From: Thiomonas arsenitoxydans
GTDB lineage: Bacteria; Pseudomonadota; Gammaproteobacteria; Burkholderiales; Burkholderiaceae_C
Reading direction: 5' to 3'
Assembly (NCBI RefSeq): GCF_000253115.1
Contig: NC_014145.1
Span: 1,736,001 to 1,800,000 of the forward strand
DNA length: 64,000 bases
Position numbers and translations under genes: made by a program. Below, one piece after another: positions 11,676 to 20,263 of the stretch. The notes under the pieces are model-generated. The model was given only the letters and a program-made list of their open reading frames with translations, was not told where the DNA came from and searched no databases. The first letter of the stretch is position 1; every line of letters begins with the position of its first letter.

Positions 11676-12002
11676 ATGTCAGCTTCCCATTCCCCCCCTC
11701 CAGCAGACGGCGGCGCCGTCGTTGTCGAGCGTCAGACGCTGCGGCTCAAGCCGCCGGCGATGTATCAGGTCATCCTGCTCAACGACAACTTCACGCCGAT
11801 GGAATTCGTGGTTGTCGTGATTCAGCACTATTTCAACAAAGACCGCGAAACGGCGACGCAAATCATGTTAAAAGTGCACCGTGACGGCCGGGGCGTTTGC
11901 GGGGTTTACACCCGCGACATCGCGGCCACCAAGGTGGAGCAGGTGATCGGCGCGGCCCGTCAGGCCGGTCACCCTTTGCAGTGTGTGATGGAAGCCATTT
12001 AG
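11676..12002 (+). CDS. clpS: ATP-dependent Clp protease adaptor ClpS
   Basis: This 108-residue adaptor delivers N-end-rule substrates to ClpAP. The core (about residues 27-108) shows the family pattern: [18 protein letters not shown], with the conserved DDxTPM-type segment written NDNFTPM, then the [18 protein letters not shown] helix and the [18 protein letters not shown] block. The N-terminal 25 residues are flexible and Pro/Ala rich. The ATG at 11676 gives the usual length; the frame is open upstream to 11328 but runs through the hairpin repeat and terminator. clpA follows at once: the clpS TAG stop is part of the clpA ribosome-binding site. Confidence 0.96.
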   Translation: MSASHSPPPADGGAVVVERQTLRLKPPAMYQVILLNDNFTPMEFVVVVIQHYFNKDRETATQIMLKVHRDGRGVCGVYTRDIAATKVEQVIGAARQAGHPLQCVMEAI

Positions 12003-12012
12003 GAGGCTCGTG

Positions 12013-14325
12013 ATGATTGCGCAAGAACTGGAAGTCAGCCTGCATATGGCTTTTGTCGAGGCGCGCCAACAGCGCCACGAATTCATTACCGTCGAGCATC
12101 TGCTGCTGGCCCTGCTCGACAACCCTTCTGCCGCCGAGGTGCTGCGCGCTTGCTCGGCGAATCTGGACGATCTGCGCAAAAGCCTGACCGCGTTCATCAA
12201 GGAAAACACCCCCATCGTGCCGGGTTCGGACGATGTGGACACCCAACCCACGCTGGGATTCCAGCGCGTCATTCAGCGCGCCATCATGCACGTGCAGTCC
12301 ACCTCCAACGGCAAGAAAGAGGTGACGGGCGCCAATGTGCTGGTGGCGATCTTCAGCGAGAAAGATTCGCATGCGGTCTATTACCTGCACCAGCAGGGTG
12401 TCACCCGGCTCGACGTGGTGAATTTCCTCTCGCATGGCATCCGCAAGTCCGAGCCGGTCGAACCGGCCAAGTCGGCCTCGGCGCCGAGCGAAGACGGTGG
12501 GGACGAGAAAGAGGGCAAGGAATCGCCGCTCGATCAGTTCACCCTCAACCTCAACGCGCTGGCGCAGCAGGGCAAGATCGATCCGCTCATCGGCCGCGAG
12601 CATGAAGTCGAGCGCGTCATTCAGATTCTTTGCCGCCGTCGCAAAAACAACCCGCTGCTGGTGGGTGAAGCCGGCGTGGGCAAGACCGCTATTGCCGAGG
12701 GTCTGGCCTGGCGCATTACCGAAGGGCAGGTGCCGGCCATTCTCCAAGACGCCGTGGTCTATTCGCTCGACATGGGCGCGCTGCTGGCGGGCACCAAATA
12801 TCGTGGCGATTTCGAGCAGCGCCTCAAGGCCGTGCTCAAGCAACTCAAGGACAAGCCGCACGCGGTGCTGTTCATCGACGAAATTCATACCCTCATCGGC
12901 GCCGGCTCGGCTTCGGGCGGCACGCTAGACGCCAGCAATCTGCTCAAGCCCGCGTTGTCGTCGGGCCAGTTGCGCTGCATCGGCGCCACCACCTTCACCG
13001 AGTATCGGGGCATTTTCGAGAAAGACGCCGCGCTGTCGCGCCGTTTCCAGAAGATCGACGTGGTCGAGCCCAGCGTGCAACAGACCGTCGAAATTCTGCG
13101 CGGCCTTAAGTCTCGGTTTGAAGAGCATCACGGCGTGAAGTATTCGCCCGGCGCGCTGTCGGCCGCGGCCGAGCTTTCGGCCAAATATATCAACGACCGC
13201 CACCTGCCCGACAAAGCCATCGACGTCATCGACGAAGCTGGCGCGGCGCAGCGCATTCTGCCCAAGAGCAAGCAGAAAAAGACCATCGGCAAAATCGAGA
13301 TTGAGGAGATCATCTCCAAGATCGCCCGCGTGCCGGTGCACAGCGTCACCACCGACGATCGCTCCAAGCTCAAGAGCCTCGACCGCGATCTGAAAAACGT
13401 CGTGTTCGGGCAAGAGGCCGCCATCGACGCGCTGGCCGCCGCCATCAAAATGGCGCGCTCCGGCTTGGGCAAGCCCGACAAACCCATTGGCGCCTTCCTG
13501 TTCAGCGGCCCCACGGGCGTTGGCAAAACCGAGGTGGCCAAGCAACTGGCGTTCACTCTGGGCGTCGATCTCATTCGCTTCGACATGTCCGAATACATGG
13601 AGCGCCACACCGTCTCGCGCCTCATCGGCGCGCCGCCCGGCTATGTGGGCTTCGACCAGGGTGGCCTGCTTACCGAGGCCGTCACCAAGAAGCCGCACGC
13701 CGTGCTGCTGCTCGACGAAATCGAGAAAGCCCACCCGGATGTGTTCAACGTGCTGTTGCAGGTCATGGACAACGGTACCCTCACCGACAACAACGGGCGC
13801 AAGGCTGACTTCCGCAACATCATTCTCATCATGACCACGAATGCCGGCGCGGAAGCCATGCAGAAATCCGTCATCGGTTTCACCAATAAGCGCGAGCAGG
13901 GCGACGAGATGGCCGACATCAAGCGCCTGTTCACCCCCGAGTTCCGCAACCGGCTCGACGCGACCATCAGCTTCAAGCCGCTGGACGAAACCATCATCCT
14001 GCGCGTGGTCGACAAATTCCTGCTCCAACTCGAAGCCCAACTGGCTGAAAAGAAGGTGGACATCACCTTCTCCGACGCCCTGCGCAAGCATTTGGCCAAG
14101 GCCGGTTTCGACCCCCTCATGGGCGCCCGCCCGATGCAGCGTCTCATCCAGGACACCCTGCGCCGCGCCCTGGCCGACGAACTGCTGTTCGGCCGCCTGG
14201 TCGATGGCGGGCGGGTGTCGGTGGATATTGACGAAGCGGCAGCCGAGAAAGACAAAATCAAACTCGACATCACCCCGCCGGAACCGCGCCCGAAGAAAAA
14301 AGAAGCCGAGGACGCCGCAGCCTGA
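12013..14325 (+). CDS. clpA: ATP-dependent Clp protease ATP-binding subunit ClpA
   Basis: This 770-residue class I Hsp100 unfoldase feeds proteins into ClpP. It has an N-terminal Clp-N repeat domain (residues 1-145), which binds ClpS. The first AAA+ module has Walker [14 protein letters not shown] and the second [13 protein letters not shown]; both are followed by Walker B and sensor regions. An acidic/lysine linker sits at about 150-170, and the C-terminus is Lys/Glu rich. ATG 12013 is preferred over the in-frame GTG at 12010 because the AGGAGG at 12001-12006 is then 6 bp away. It is cotranscribed with clpS; a terminator follows the stop. Confidence 0.97.
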   Translation: MIAQELEVSLHMAFVEARQQRHEFITVEHLLLALLDNPSAAEVLRACSANLDDLRKSLTAFIKENTPIVPGSDDVDTQPTLGFQRVIQRAIMHVQSTSNGKKEVTGANVLVAIFSEKDSHAVYYLHQQGVTRLDVVNFLSHGIRKSEPVEPAKSASAPSEDGGDEKEGKESPLDQFTLNLNALAQQGKIDPLIGREHEVERVIQILCRRRKNNPLLVGEAGVGKTAIAEGLAWRITEGQVPAILQDAVVYSLDMGALLAGTKYRGDFEQRLKAVLKQLKDKPHAVLFIDEIHTLIGAGSASGGTLDASNLLKPALSSGQLRCIGATTFTEYRGIFEKDAALSRRFQKIDVVEPSVQQTVEILRGLKSRFEEHHGVKYSPGALSAAAELSAKYINDRHLPDKAIDVIDEAGAAQRILPKSKQKKTIGKIEIEEIISKIARVPVHSVTTDDRSKLKSLDRDLKNVVFGQEAAIDALAAAIKMARSGLGKPDKPIGAFLFSGPTGVGKTEVAKQLAFTLGVDLIRFDMSEYMERHTVSRLIGAPPGYVGFDQGGLLTEAVTKKPHAVLLLDEIEKAHPDVFNVLLQVMDNGTLTDNNGRKADFRNIILIMTTNAGAEAMQKSVIGFTNKREQGDEMADIKRLFTPEFRNRLDATISFKPLDETIILRVVDKFLLQLEAQLAEKKVDITFSDALRKHLAKAGFDPLMGARPMQRLIQDTLRRALADELLFGRLVDGGRVSVDIDEAAAEKDKIKLDITPPEPRPKKKEAEDAAA

Positions 14326-14351
14326 CGTTCTCAGGCATCGGTTAATTAATG

Positions 14352-14380
14352 CGCCCCGTTATGCGGGGCGTTTTACTTTT
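14352..14380 (+). terminator. Rho-independent terminator after clpA
   Basis: A 7-bp stem CGCCCCG / CGGGGCG with a 5-base loop (TTATG) is followed by TTTTACTTTTT. It ends the clpSA operon and marks the left border of the AT-richer accessory island. Confidence 0.85.
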
Positions 14381-14710
14381 TGATGCGGGTGTTTCAAATG
14401 TGGCGCGGGCTGTGGGTGGGGCAGGGGATAGACTCAGCCCAAGGAATGGTTCGGGAGTGCTGCGAACATAGACCTGATCCCAATTCTCCTCCCTCGCGCA
14501 GTTGATCGAGCAGGCGCACCGACTGCAGGACGGTGGTTGCCGGGTTTCGTGGTACGTTTATACCTGTTTGTTTGCACAAGTCAATCGCGCGGAACCTAAG
14601 CCAAAAGCGGCTTAGCAGCGCAGGCGCTGCCCAGAATATCCCGCAACGGTCAGCTTATTTGGCAAGGATTGCGGGATATATTACGTTTGGCAACTTGATC
14701 GGAGGCAGCA
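14381..14710. other. Gene-free stretch at the left edge of the accessory island
   Basis: No convincing coding frame is seen over about 330 bp. It contains a REP-like half site (AGACCTGATCCC at 14470-14481), related to the GGTCAGGTCT repeats further right, and a short inverted sequence around AAGCCAAAAGCGGCTT (about 14598-14613). AT content rises towards the next gene, which has a strong GGAGG ribosome site at 14700-14704. Confidence 0.4.
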
Positions 14711-15085
14711 ATGAACTTGGATGAATTCGTCAAGGAAGTCCTGTCCCAAATTATCTCTGGTATCCGTAGTGCCCAGAAGGCCAAAGGCGGAGCCTTTGTC
14801 GTTCCAGCAGGCGATGGAGGTCACGACTACGCAAAACACCCAAGGGTGTCATCGAGTGCTCGAATCAAATCCACCATCGTCGATTTCGACATTGCTCTCA
14901 CGGTCGAAGACTCAAGCAAAGGCTCTGGCGGCGGAGGGCTTAAGGTTTTTGGTATTGGCGCAAATGTTCAGGGCGAGCTGGCATCCAAAGACACAACAGT
15001 TAGTCGCATCCAATTCGCGGTTCCAATCCTTTTGCCTACAAGCGAGCGCGACTGGGACGTAGAATTCAAGGACAAGGGTGAGTAA
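14711..15085 (+). CDS. Small protein resembling the trypsin-co-occurring domain (trypco2-like)
   Basis: This 124-residue protein has an N-terminal helix (LDEFVKEVLSQIISGIRSAQ), then a glycine-rich loop, beta strands (STIVDFDIALTVED; GLKVFGIGANVQGE) and a final strand with SRIQFAVPILLP. This order matches my recollection of the trypco2 family of bacterial conflict systems, in which such small domains sit beside proteases or other effectors. No protease lies beside it here. The start is well supported by GGAGG six bases upstream. Codon use and GC are lower than in the flanking housekeeping genes, suggesting transfer. The family assignment is tentative and the function unknown. Confidence 0.5.
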   Translation: MNLDEFVKEVLSQIISGIRSAQKAKGGAFVVPAGDGGHDYAKHPRVSSSARIKSTIVDFDIALTVEDSSKGSGGGGLKVFGIGANVQGELASKDTTVSRIQFAVPILLPTSERDWDVEFKDKGE

Positions 15086-15104
15086 GTTGCCCAGGAATGA
15101 CGGA

Positions 15105-15160
15105 GGTCAGGTCTAGTTTTGATATATTTGCGACAAGCTAGACCTGACCCCCGTTTTTTC
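15105..15160. repeat. REP-like hairpin (GGTCAGGTCTAG arms) with T-rich tail
   Basis: Perfect 12-bp arms, GGTCAGGTCTAG (15105-15116) and CTAGACCTGACC (15138-15149), enclose a 21-base loop. CCCGTTTTTTC follows, so it may also act as a terminator for the gene ending at 15085. The same GGTCAGGTCT core recurs at 15792-15801 and, degenerate, at 14470-14481. Confidence 0.75.
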
Positions 15161-15276
15161 GTTTTTGTACAAGTGGTTTAATGACACCCAGGCGAACGGA
15201 CGTCGGCCATGAGGGGCAGAGGTGGTATCTAAAGATCGTGCTTCCGACTAAAAAATGAAGTAAAGGGTCCAACATC

Positions 15277-15747
15277 ATGATCCACACAGCCGAGGTTGTC
15301 TTTGGGATTTTTTTACTGGTATTTTTCATTAAAGCAGGGGTAGAAATTATTCGATCTCTTCGGGAGAGGGTCGATGCGGTTGCCTGGAAAGTTGATTCAA
15401 TTGAATCAACTATGAAGCAACTCGATCAAAAAATTGAGGAAGTAATTGATTGCAGGTTCAATTACTCATTGACTAATGTATACAATGAAAAGCAATTGCT
15501 TGGCCATGAGTGGCAGTATAAGATTGAGGATGGGCATTGGGTGACGGCCATTTACAGCGAGAAAACAAAAAAATTTATCGTTAAACATTTTCGAACCGAC
15601 GAAAATGTCCAAAAAATAAATCTAGGTGAAAGAATTGCAAGCGACATGAAGCATAACGCCGAAAACATCTATGGCGGGGTGCCTGACAACGCAAAGGATA
15701 TGCGATTTTGCAACGGCATATATGTGCCTGAAGACCTGAATCCGTGA
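15277..15747 (+). CDS. Unknown membrane-anchored coiled-coil protein
   Basis: I do not recognise this 156-residue protein. It begins with one hydrophobic segment (about residues 5-20, VVFGIFLLVFFIKAGVEII). A heptad-like stretch rich in charged residues and Leu/Ile/Val follows (about 25-60; ERVDAVAWKVDSIESTMKQL), then a mixed soluble domain ending NGIYVPEDLNP. The DNA is clearly AT-richer than the flanking genes, with many AAA and ATT codons, which points to recent acquisition. The ATG at 15277 has a weak AAAGGG upstream. It lies between two copies of the GGTCAGGTCT repeat and after the trypco2-like gene; whether the two genes work together is unknown. Confidence 0.6.
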   Translation: MIHTAEVVFGIFLLVFFIKAGVEIIRSLRERVDAVAWKVDSIESTMKQLDQKIEEVIDCRFNYSLTNVYNEKQLLGHEWQYKIEDGHWVTAIYSEKTKKFIVKHFRTDENVQKINLGERIASDMKHNAENIYGGVPDNAKDMRFCNGIYVPEDLNP

Positions 15748-15787
15748 CTTCAGGAAAGATCGGGTTCAAGGAAAGTGCAGGAAAGTA

Positions 15788-15806
15788 ACGGGGTCAGGTC
15801 TGGCTT
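15788..15806. repeat. Second REP-like unit, single arm
   Basis: GGGGTCAGGTCTGGCTT lies between the unknown membrane protein gene and the remains of the toxin gene. It shares GGTCAGGTCT with the hairpin at 15105-15149, but no matching second arm was found close by. Confidence 0.55.
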
Positions 15807-15865
15807 CATAGCATAAAACGAATCTATCCTAGATTTGCCCTTGCAAGGTTTCTTTGCCTGGACCA

Positions 15866-16182
15866 TCACCTGCGAAGAAGTCGTTTGAGAAGTATGTTTG
15901 TATAATCCTGACGGTGGCCTGCTGCGAGGTAGAGATAGGTTTTTCCGTCAAGTCGTTGATAGACCAGTTGGTGGTGGGATGTATAGGCGTTTTATAAATG
16001 GTGATGCCTACAGCAGCCAGTTCTGGAATCGGTGAGCCGTCTACAAAGCCTGTTTCTATCAGGTGCAATTTTTCAAAAATTTCATCTTCTGCAAGCCCCC
16101 AGGCTGATTCTCCCCATTGATCTAGCATGTAGTCTTGCAGCGACAGCAAATCGTCCTGTGCGTCAGGAAGGATGATGGCCAT
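15866..16182 (-). pseudogene. ParE/RelE-family toxin gene, frameshifted by one missing base
   Basis: The gene starts at 16182 and reads normally for about 64 residues (MAIILPDAQDDLLSLQDYML..., then GITIYK). The frame then changes: on the coding strand the run reads TATAAAACGCC. One more A would give Tyr-Lys-Asn-Ala-Tyr and continue in a frame that contains VYQRLDG, then GHRQDY, and ends in LLRR with TGA at 15866-15868. That restored protein has 105 residues, the normal size, and a C-terminus typical of RelE/ParE toxins. As written, the frame instead runs on to 15829 with unrelated residues, giving 117 residues. The break is in the T run at 15990-15993 of the + strand. It is probably an inactivated toxin; a sequencing error in the homopolymer is the alternative. 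Confidence 0.85.
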
Positions 16183-16460
16183 TATCTACGGTGCTGGCGG
16201 GCAGCTTTTAGTTGGGCGCGTGATTCCTCGACTGAAAGCGCTTTCCCCTGTTGCTGGTCATTCTCGCCGAGGGCGATGATTTTGAGCGCGGCAATGAGCG
16301 CTTCTTTTTCCTGAAACTGTTTGACATGCTCAATCACCATGCTGGCCTCGCCATTTTGGGTGATGACATAGGGAGTGCCGTTCAATTCCAGATCTTCGGA
16401 TATCTGGGCGGCGTGGCTTTTGAGGTAGGAGATGGATTTGATGTTGCTGACGGATTGCAT
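16182..16460 (-). CDS. Phd/YefM-family antitoxin
   Basis: This 92-residue antitoxin has the family N-terminus (SNIKSISYLKSHAAQISEDL), then GTPYVITQNGEASMVIEHV, a DNA-binding Phd/YefM fold, and a charged C-terminal tail that would wrap the toxin. The stop TAA overlaps the toxin ATG by one base (TAATG), the usual translational coupling. GGAGGCCCC precedes the ATG at 16460. It should repress its own promoter; three tandem 11-bp repeats lie just upstream. The antitoxin frame is intact while its toxin is frameshifted. Confidence 0.9.
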   Translation of the reverse strand: MQSVSNIKSISYLKSHAAQISEDLELNGTPYVITQNGEASMVIEHVKQFQEKEALIAALKIIALGENDQQQGKALSVEESRAQLKAARQHRR

Positions 16461-16473
16461 GGGGCCTCCGGGG

Positions 16474-16506
16474 TGAATTCAGTCTGAATTTGGTCTGAAT
16501 TCAGTC
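16474..16506 (-). promoter_or_regulatory. Three tandem 11-bp operator repeats of the toxin-antitoxin module
   Basis: On the + strand the units are TGAATTCAGTC (16474-16484), TGAATTTGGTC (16485-16495) and TGAATTCAGTC (16496-16506), head to tail without spacers. They lie 14 to 46 bp upstream of the antitoxin start. This spacing fits the autoregulation site of a Phd-type antitoxin. Confidence 0.65.
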
Positions 16507-16527
16507 TCAGTCAATGACCGCAGTGGC

Positions 16528-17430
16528 CTACGTCTGCGCCAGACCTTGCGCAGCTTCTTGTAGCGCCCGGATGAAATTCTCCCGCAGGGGATTGGACGTC
16601 TGGGACAGTTGAAGAATGCCGAGTTCGATGTTGGCGGGTTGGCCGAGCAGGGGGCGGTACTGCACGCCGGGGCGTTTTAGCTGGCGTAGTGAAGCCGGCA
16701 CGAGAGCCACGCCCATGCCGCAGGAGACCAGGCCGATGACGGTTTGCATCTGCCGGGCGTGCTGGGTGATGCGGGGGGCGAAACCGCTGGCCTGACACAG
16801 GCTAAGGGTGAGGTCGTACAGGCCGGGGCCGATGTTGCGGGGCGGCACGATGAAGGGTTCTTTGGCGAGGGCGCGTAGATCGACGGCGCCGCTGCCTTCT
16901 CGTAGGACGGGGTGGGCGGTCGGGGCGGCGAGCATCAGCGGCTCTTGCAGCAAGGGGGTGAAGGTCAGTCCGGGCTCGTCCACGGGGGCGAGGCCGATGC
17001 TCAGATCGAGTTCGGCGGCACGAAGCTCGCGGATCTGGGCATCGGTGGTGAGTTCGTGCAGCTGCACGTCCACTCGCGGATACCGCGCGCGAAAACTCTT
17101 GAGGGTGGGCGGCAGGATGCCGAAGTCGGCGATGGAGACGAAGCCGATGGACAGGGTGCCCGCATCGCCACGCTCGGCCTGGCGCACCCGCTCGACGGCG
17201 TGTTCGAGCTGTGCGAGGACGGAGCGGATGTCTTCAAAGAAGGCGGCACCCGCAGCGGTGAGCGTCACGCCGCGGTTGCTGCGCTCAAGCAATCGGGCGC
17301 CCACTTCGTCTTCAAGCGCCTTGATCTGGGTGGACAGCGGCGGCTGCGAGATGTGCAGCCGCTCGGCCGCGCGCGAGAAGCTGCCTTGTTCCGCAATGCT
17401 CACAAAGTACCGGAGCTGCCGCAGTTCCAT
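16528..17430 (-). CDS. LysR-type transcriptional regulator, divergent from ilvD
   Basis: This 300-residue regulator has an N-terminal winged helix-turn-helix (MELRQLRYFVSIAEQGSFSR, then the recognition helix HISQPPLSTQIKALE) and a C-terminal periplasmic-binding-like effector domain from about residue 90. ATG 17430 gives the family's standard length; the frame remains open far upstream only as antisense of ilvD. It is transcribed away from ilvD with a 108-bp gap, so it probably controls ilvD or itself. The effector is not evident. The PPRNIGPGLYDLTLS and SCGMGVALVPAS segments resemble the BenM/CatM subgroup. Confidence 0.92.
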   Translation of the reverse strand: MELRQLRYFVSIAEQGSFSRAAERLHISQPPLSTQIKALEDEVGARLLERSNRGVTLTAAGAAFFEDIRSVLAQLEHAVERVRQAERGDAGTLSIGFVSIADFGILPPTLKSFRARYPRVDVQLHELTTDAQIRELRAAELDLSIGLAPVDEPGLTFTPLLQEPLMLAAPTAHPVLREGSGAVDLRALAKEPFIVPPRNIGPGLYDLTLSLCQASGFAPRITQHARQMQTVIGLVSCGMGVALVPASLRQLKRPGVQYRPLLGQPANIELGILQLSQTSNPLRENFIRALQEAAQGLAQT

Positions 17431-17538
17431 GATTCGTTTGGCATATAGCGCTGCCATAAAAAATGTATTGTTCAATATAGCCGAGGGGCGGGACAATCTG
17501 CCTCTTTGTCCATCATTTCCCCGCAGGAGAACCGCCCC
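17431..17538. promoter_or_regulatory. Divergent LysR / ilvD control region
   Basis: The 108-bp gap is AT-rich in the middle and contains an interrupted palindrome TATTG-TT-CAATA (17466-17477), a plausible LysR-type site near the T-N11-A pattern. AGGAGA at 17525-17530 is the ilvD ribosome site. Confidence 0.45.
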
Positions 17539-19380
17539 ATGCCCGCCTACCGTTCCCGTACCAGCACTTCCGGACGCAATATGGCGGGCGCCCGCGCACT
17601 GTGGCGCGCCACCGGCATGCAGGACGGCGATTTCGGCAAACCCATCATCGCGGTGGCCAATTCGTTCACCCAGTTCGTGCCCGGCCATGTGCATCTGAAA
17701 GATCTCGGCCAGTTGGTCATCGAGGAAATCGAGCGCGCGGGCGGGGTGGGCAAGGAGTTCAACACCATCGCGGTGGATGACGGCATCGCCATGGGGCACG
17801 ACGGCATGCTCTACAGCCTGCCGTCGCGCGACATCATTGCCGACAGCGTGGAGTACATGTGCAACGCGCATACGGCCGACGCGCTGGTGTGCATTTCCAA
17901 CTGCGACAAAATCACCCCGGGCATGCTGATGGCCGCGCTGCGGCTGAACATTCCGGTGGTTTTCGTGTCGGGCGGGCCGATGGAGGCCGGCAAGACACGG
18001 CTGGCCGGCAAGGTGATTTCGCTCGACCTGATCGACGCCATGGTGGCCGCGGCCGACGACAAGGTGTCTGACGACGACGTGCAGGCCATCGAACGCTCGG
18101 CCTGCCCGACCTGCGGGTCGTGCTCGGGCATGTTCACCGCCAACTCGATGAACTGTCTGACCGAGGCGCTGGGTCTTTCGCTGCCGGGTAACGGCTCGCT
18201 GGTGGCCACGCACACCGACCGCGAGCAACTGTTCCGCCGCGCCGGGCGCACCATCGTCGATCTGGCCCGCCGTTATTACGAAGGCAACGACGACAGCGTG
18301 CTGCCGCGCCGCATCGCCTGCAAGGCGGCGTTCGAGAACGCGATGTCGCTGGATATCGCCATGGGTGGTTCGACCAACACGGTGCTGCACCTGCTGGCGG
18401 CCGCGCAGGAAGGCGGCGTCGATTTCGGCATGGGCGACATCGACCGCCTGTCGCGCAAGGTGCCCACGCTGTGCAAGGTCGCGCCGTCGAGCCACTATCA
18501 CCTCGAAGATGTGCACCGCGCCGGCGGCGTGATGGCCATTCTGGGCGAGCTCGACCGCGCCAAGCTGCTCGATACCCGCGTGCCGACGGTGCATGCGCCC
18601 TCGCTGGCCGCCGCGCTCGATACCTGGGACGTGGCGCGCCAGCCCAGCGACGACGTGCAGGCCTTTTACCGCGCAGGCCCGGCGGGTGTGCGCAGCACGA
18701 AGGCGTTTTCGCAGAGCTGCCGTTACGACACGCTGGACACCGACCTCACCAATGGCTGCATCCGCGATGTCGCGCACGCCTACAGCACCGACGGCGGGCT
18801 AGCCGTGCTGTTCGGCAATCTGGCCGAACGCGGCTGCATCGTCAAGACCGCCGGGGTGGACAAGAGCATCCTCACCTTCTCCGGCCCCGCCGTGGTGCTG
18901 GAAAGCCAGGACGCGGCGGTCGAGGCAATTCTGGGCGGGCAGGTGAAGCCGGGCGATGTGGTCGTCATCCGCTATGAAGGCCCGCGCGGCGGCCCCGGCA
19001 TGCAGGAAATGCTCTACCCGACGAGCTATCTCAAATCGAAGGGCCTGGGCAAGGTCTGTGCCCTCATCACCGACGGCCGCTTCTCGGGCGGAACGGCGGG
19101 GCTGTCCATCGGCCATGTATCGCCCGAAGCGGCCGAGGGCGGCGCCATCGGCCTGGTGCGCACGGGCGACCGCATCGTCATCGATATTCCCAACCGCCTG
19201 GTGCGGGTGGATGTGAGCGACGACGAACTGGCCCGCCGCCGCGCCGAGCAGGATGCCCGGGGCTGGAAGCCCGCGGCGCCGCGCGCCCGCAAGGTGAGCC
19301 AGGCGCTCAAGGCCTATGCCAAGCTGGTGACCAGCGCCGACAAGGGCGCGGTGCGCGACGCTAATTTGCTGGACGATTGA
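17539..19380 (+). CDS. ilvD: Dihydroxy-acid dehydratase
   Basis: This 613-residue enzyme dehydrates dihydroxy acids in valine, leucine and isoleucine synthesis. Family blocks are visible: the N-terminal [28 protein letters not shown], the cluster cysteines in [14 protein letters not shown] and [19 protein letters not shown], then [37 protein letters not shown], and the catalytic serine region [15 protein letters not shown]. This is the Fe-S type. The ATG at 17539 follows AGGAGA by 8 bases. It is not in an operon with other ilv genes; a LysR regulator is divergent. Confidence 0.98.
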   Translation: MPAYRSRTSTSGRNMAGARALWRATGMQDGDFGKPIIAVANSFTQFVPGHVHLKDLGQLVIEEIERAGGVGKEFNTIAVDDGIAMGHDGMLYSLPSRDIIADSVEYMCNAHTADALVCISNCDKITPGMLMAALRLNIPVVFVSGGPMEAGKTRLAGKVISLDLIDAMVAAADDKVSDDDVQAIERSACPTCGSCSGMFTANSMNCLTEALGLSLPGNGSLVATHTDREQLFRRAGRTIVDLARRYYEGNDDSVLPRRIACKAAFENAMSLDIAMGGSTNTVLHLLAAAQEGGVDFGMGDIDRLSRKVPTLCKVAPSSHYHLEDVHRAGGVMAILGELDRAKLLDTRVPTVHAPSLAAALDTWDVARQPSDDVQAFYRAGPAGVRSTKAFSQSCRYDTLDTDLTNGCIRDVAHAYSTDGGLAVLFGNLAERGCIVKTAGVDKSILTFSGPAVVLESQDAAVEAILGGQVKPGDVVVIRYEGPRGGPGMQEMLYPTSYLKSKGLGKVCALITDGRFSGGTAGLSIGHVSPEAAEGGAIGLVRTGDRIVIDIPNRLVRVDVSDDELARRRAEQDARGWKPAAPRARKVSQALKAYAKLVTSADKGAVRDANLLDD

Positions 19381-19414
19381 CGCGGGGCGGGCTGGCGCCT
19401 GCTCAGCTTGTCCG

Positions 19415-20263
19415 TCAGCCTGCTTGTTTGCCGACCTGTCCGGCAACCTGAAGCAACTGCGCCGCCACCGAGGCGGCGATCACCTCTGGCGCCTTGCCCG
19501 GAATGCCGGGGATGCCCACTGGGCAGACCAGCCGCTCCAGCGCCGACTCGGAAACACCGCGTTCGCGCCAGCGCCGCAGAAAGCGCGCGCGTTTGGTGGC
19601 GGAGCCGATGAGGCCGAACCAGCCGATGTCGGCGCGTCGCAGAATGGTTTCGCCCAGGTGAAAGTCGAGGTCGTGACTGTGGGTCATCACCAGATAGAAC
19701 GCGCCGGGCGGCGCGGTGGCGATTTCGGCTTCCGGGGCGTCCACCGCCAGCACGCGCAGCGTGGAGGGCCACTCGCCGCCGACTTCGGGCGCGAAGGCGT
19801 CTAGCGGAAACTCCTGCTCGCGCTCATCGATCCAGTCGATGTGACAAGGCAGCGGCCGCAGGGCGCGCACCAGCGCCCGACCGACATGGCCCGCGCCGAA
19901 AAGCTGCAGATGGAACAGCGGGACGGGAACGGGAAGCGCGCTGCTGGTCGCGAGCTCGTAGCGAAGCTCGACGTGGCCGCCGCAGCATTGCCCGAGTGCG
20001 GGGCCGAGGGCGTGGCTTTCGAGGTGGGGTTCGGCCGCAGCCCCGGCGGCCCAGCGCGCCCGCAGTTGCCGCGCGGTGGCGATGGCCTTGTATTCCAGAT
20101 GTCCGCCGCCGATGCTGCCGCGGGTTTGTGTGGTGCCCACCAGCATGCAGGCGCCTTGTTCGCGCGGCGCGGAGCCGCGCACCCGGCTGAGGGTGACGCA
20201 GACCCAGGGCGTCTGCGCGGGTTCGCCGTCAAGCAGGTTGAGCGGTGCGGGTTCGCGTTTCAT
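19415..20263 (-). CDS. xdhC: Xanthine dehydrogenase accessory protein XdhC
   Basis: This 282-residue chaperone binds the molybdenum cofactor and promotes its sulfuration and insertion into XdhB. The N-terminal XdhC/CoxI part has VTLSRVRGSAPREQGACML and GSIGGGHLEYKA. The Rossmann-like C-terminal part has LFGAGHVGRALVRAL and the MTHSHDLDFHLGETIL and WFGLIGSATKRARFLRR blocks. It is the last gene of xdhABC: its ATG overlaps the xdhB TGA (ATGA). The length is normal. Confidence 0.96.
   Translation of the reverse strand: MKREPAPLNLLDGEPAQTPWVCVTLSRVRGSAPREQGACMLVGTTQTRGSIGGGHLEYKAIATARQLRARWAAGAAAEPHLESHALGPALGQCCGGHVELRYELATSSALPVPVPLFHLQLFGAGHVGRALVRALRPLPCHIDWIDEREQEFPLDAFAPEVGGEWPSTLRVLAVDAPEAEIATAPPGAFYLVMTHSHDLDFHLGETILRRADIGWFGLIGSATKRARFLRRWRERGVSESALERLVCPVGIPGIPGKAPEVIAASVAAQLLQVAGQVGKQAG

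Noticed and set aside
15477..15484. A further TGTATACA, inside the unknown membrane protein gene
   Set aside because: It lies within an AT-rich coding frame, lacks the TTTT/CAG flanks of the two purine sites, and is probably chance.
15990..15993. Programmed frameshifting as the explanation of the toxin break
   Set aside because: The A run is only four bases, no stimulatory structure is evident, and this toxin family is not known to use frameshifting. Loss of one base is simpler.
16474..16506. Short tandem repeats as a CRISPR remnant
   Set aside because: Units are 11 bp without spacers and sit in a toxin-antitoxin promoter; no cas genes are in the window.
17431..18777. Minus-strand extension of the LysR gene opposite ilvD
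   Set aside because: The LysR family start is at 17430; the extension is antisense to ilvD and is Gly/His/Arg-rich without a domain.
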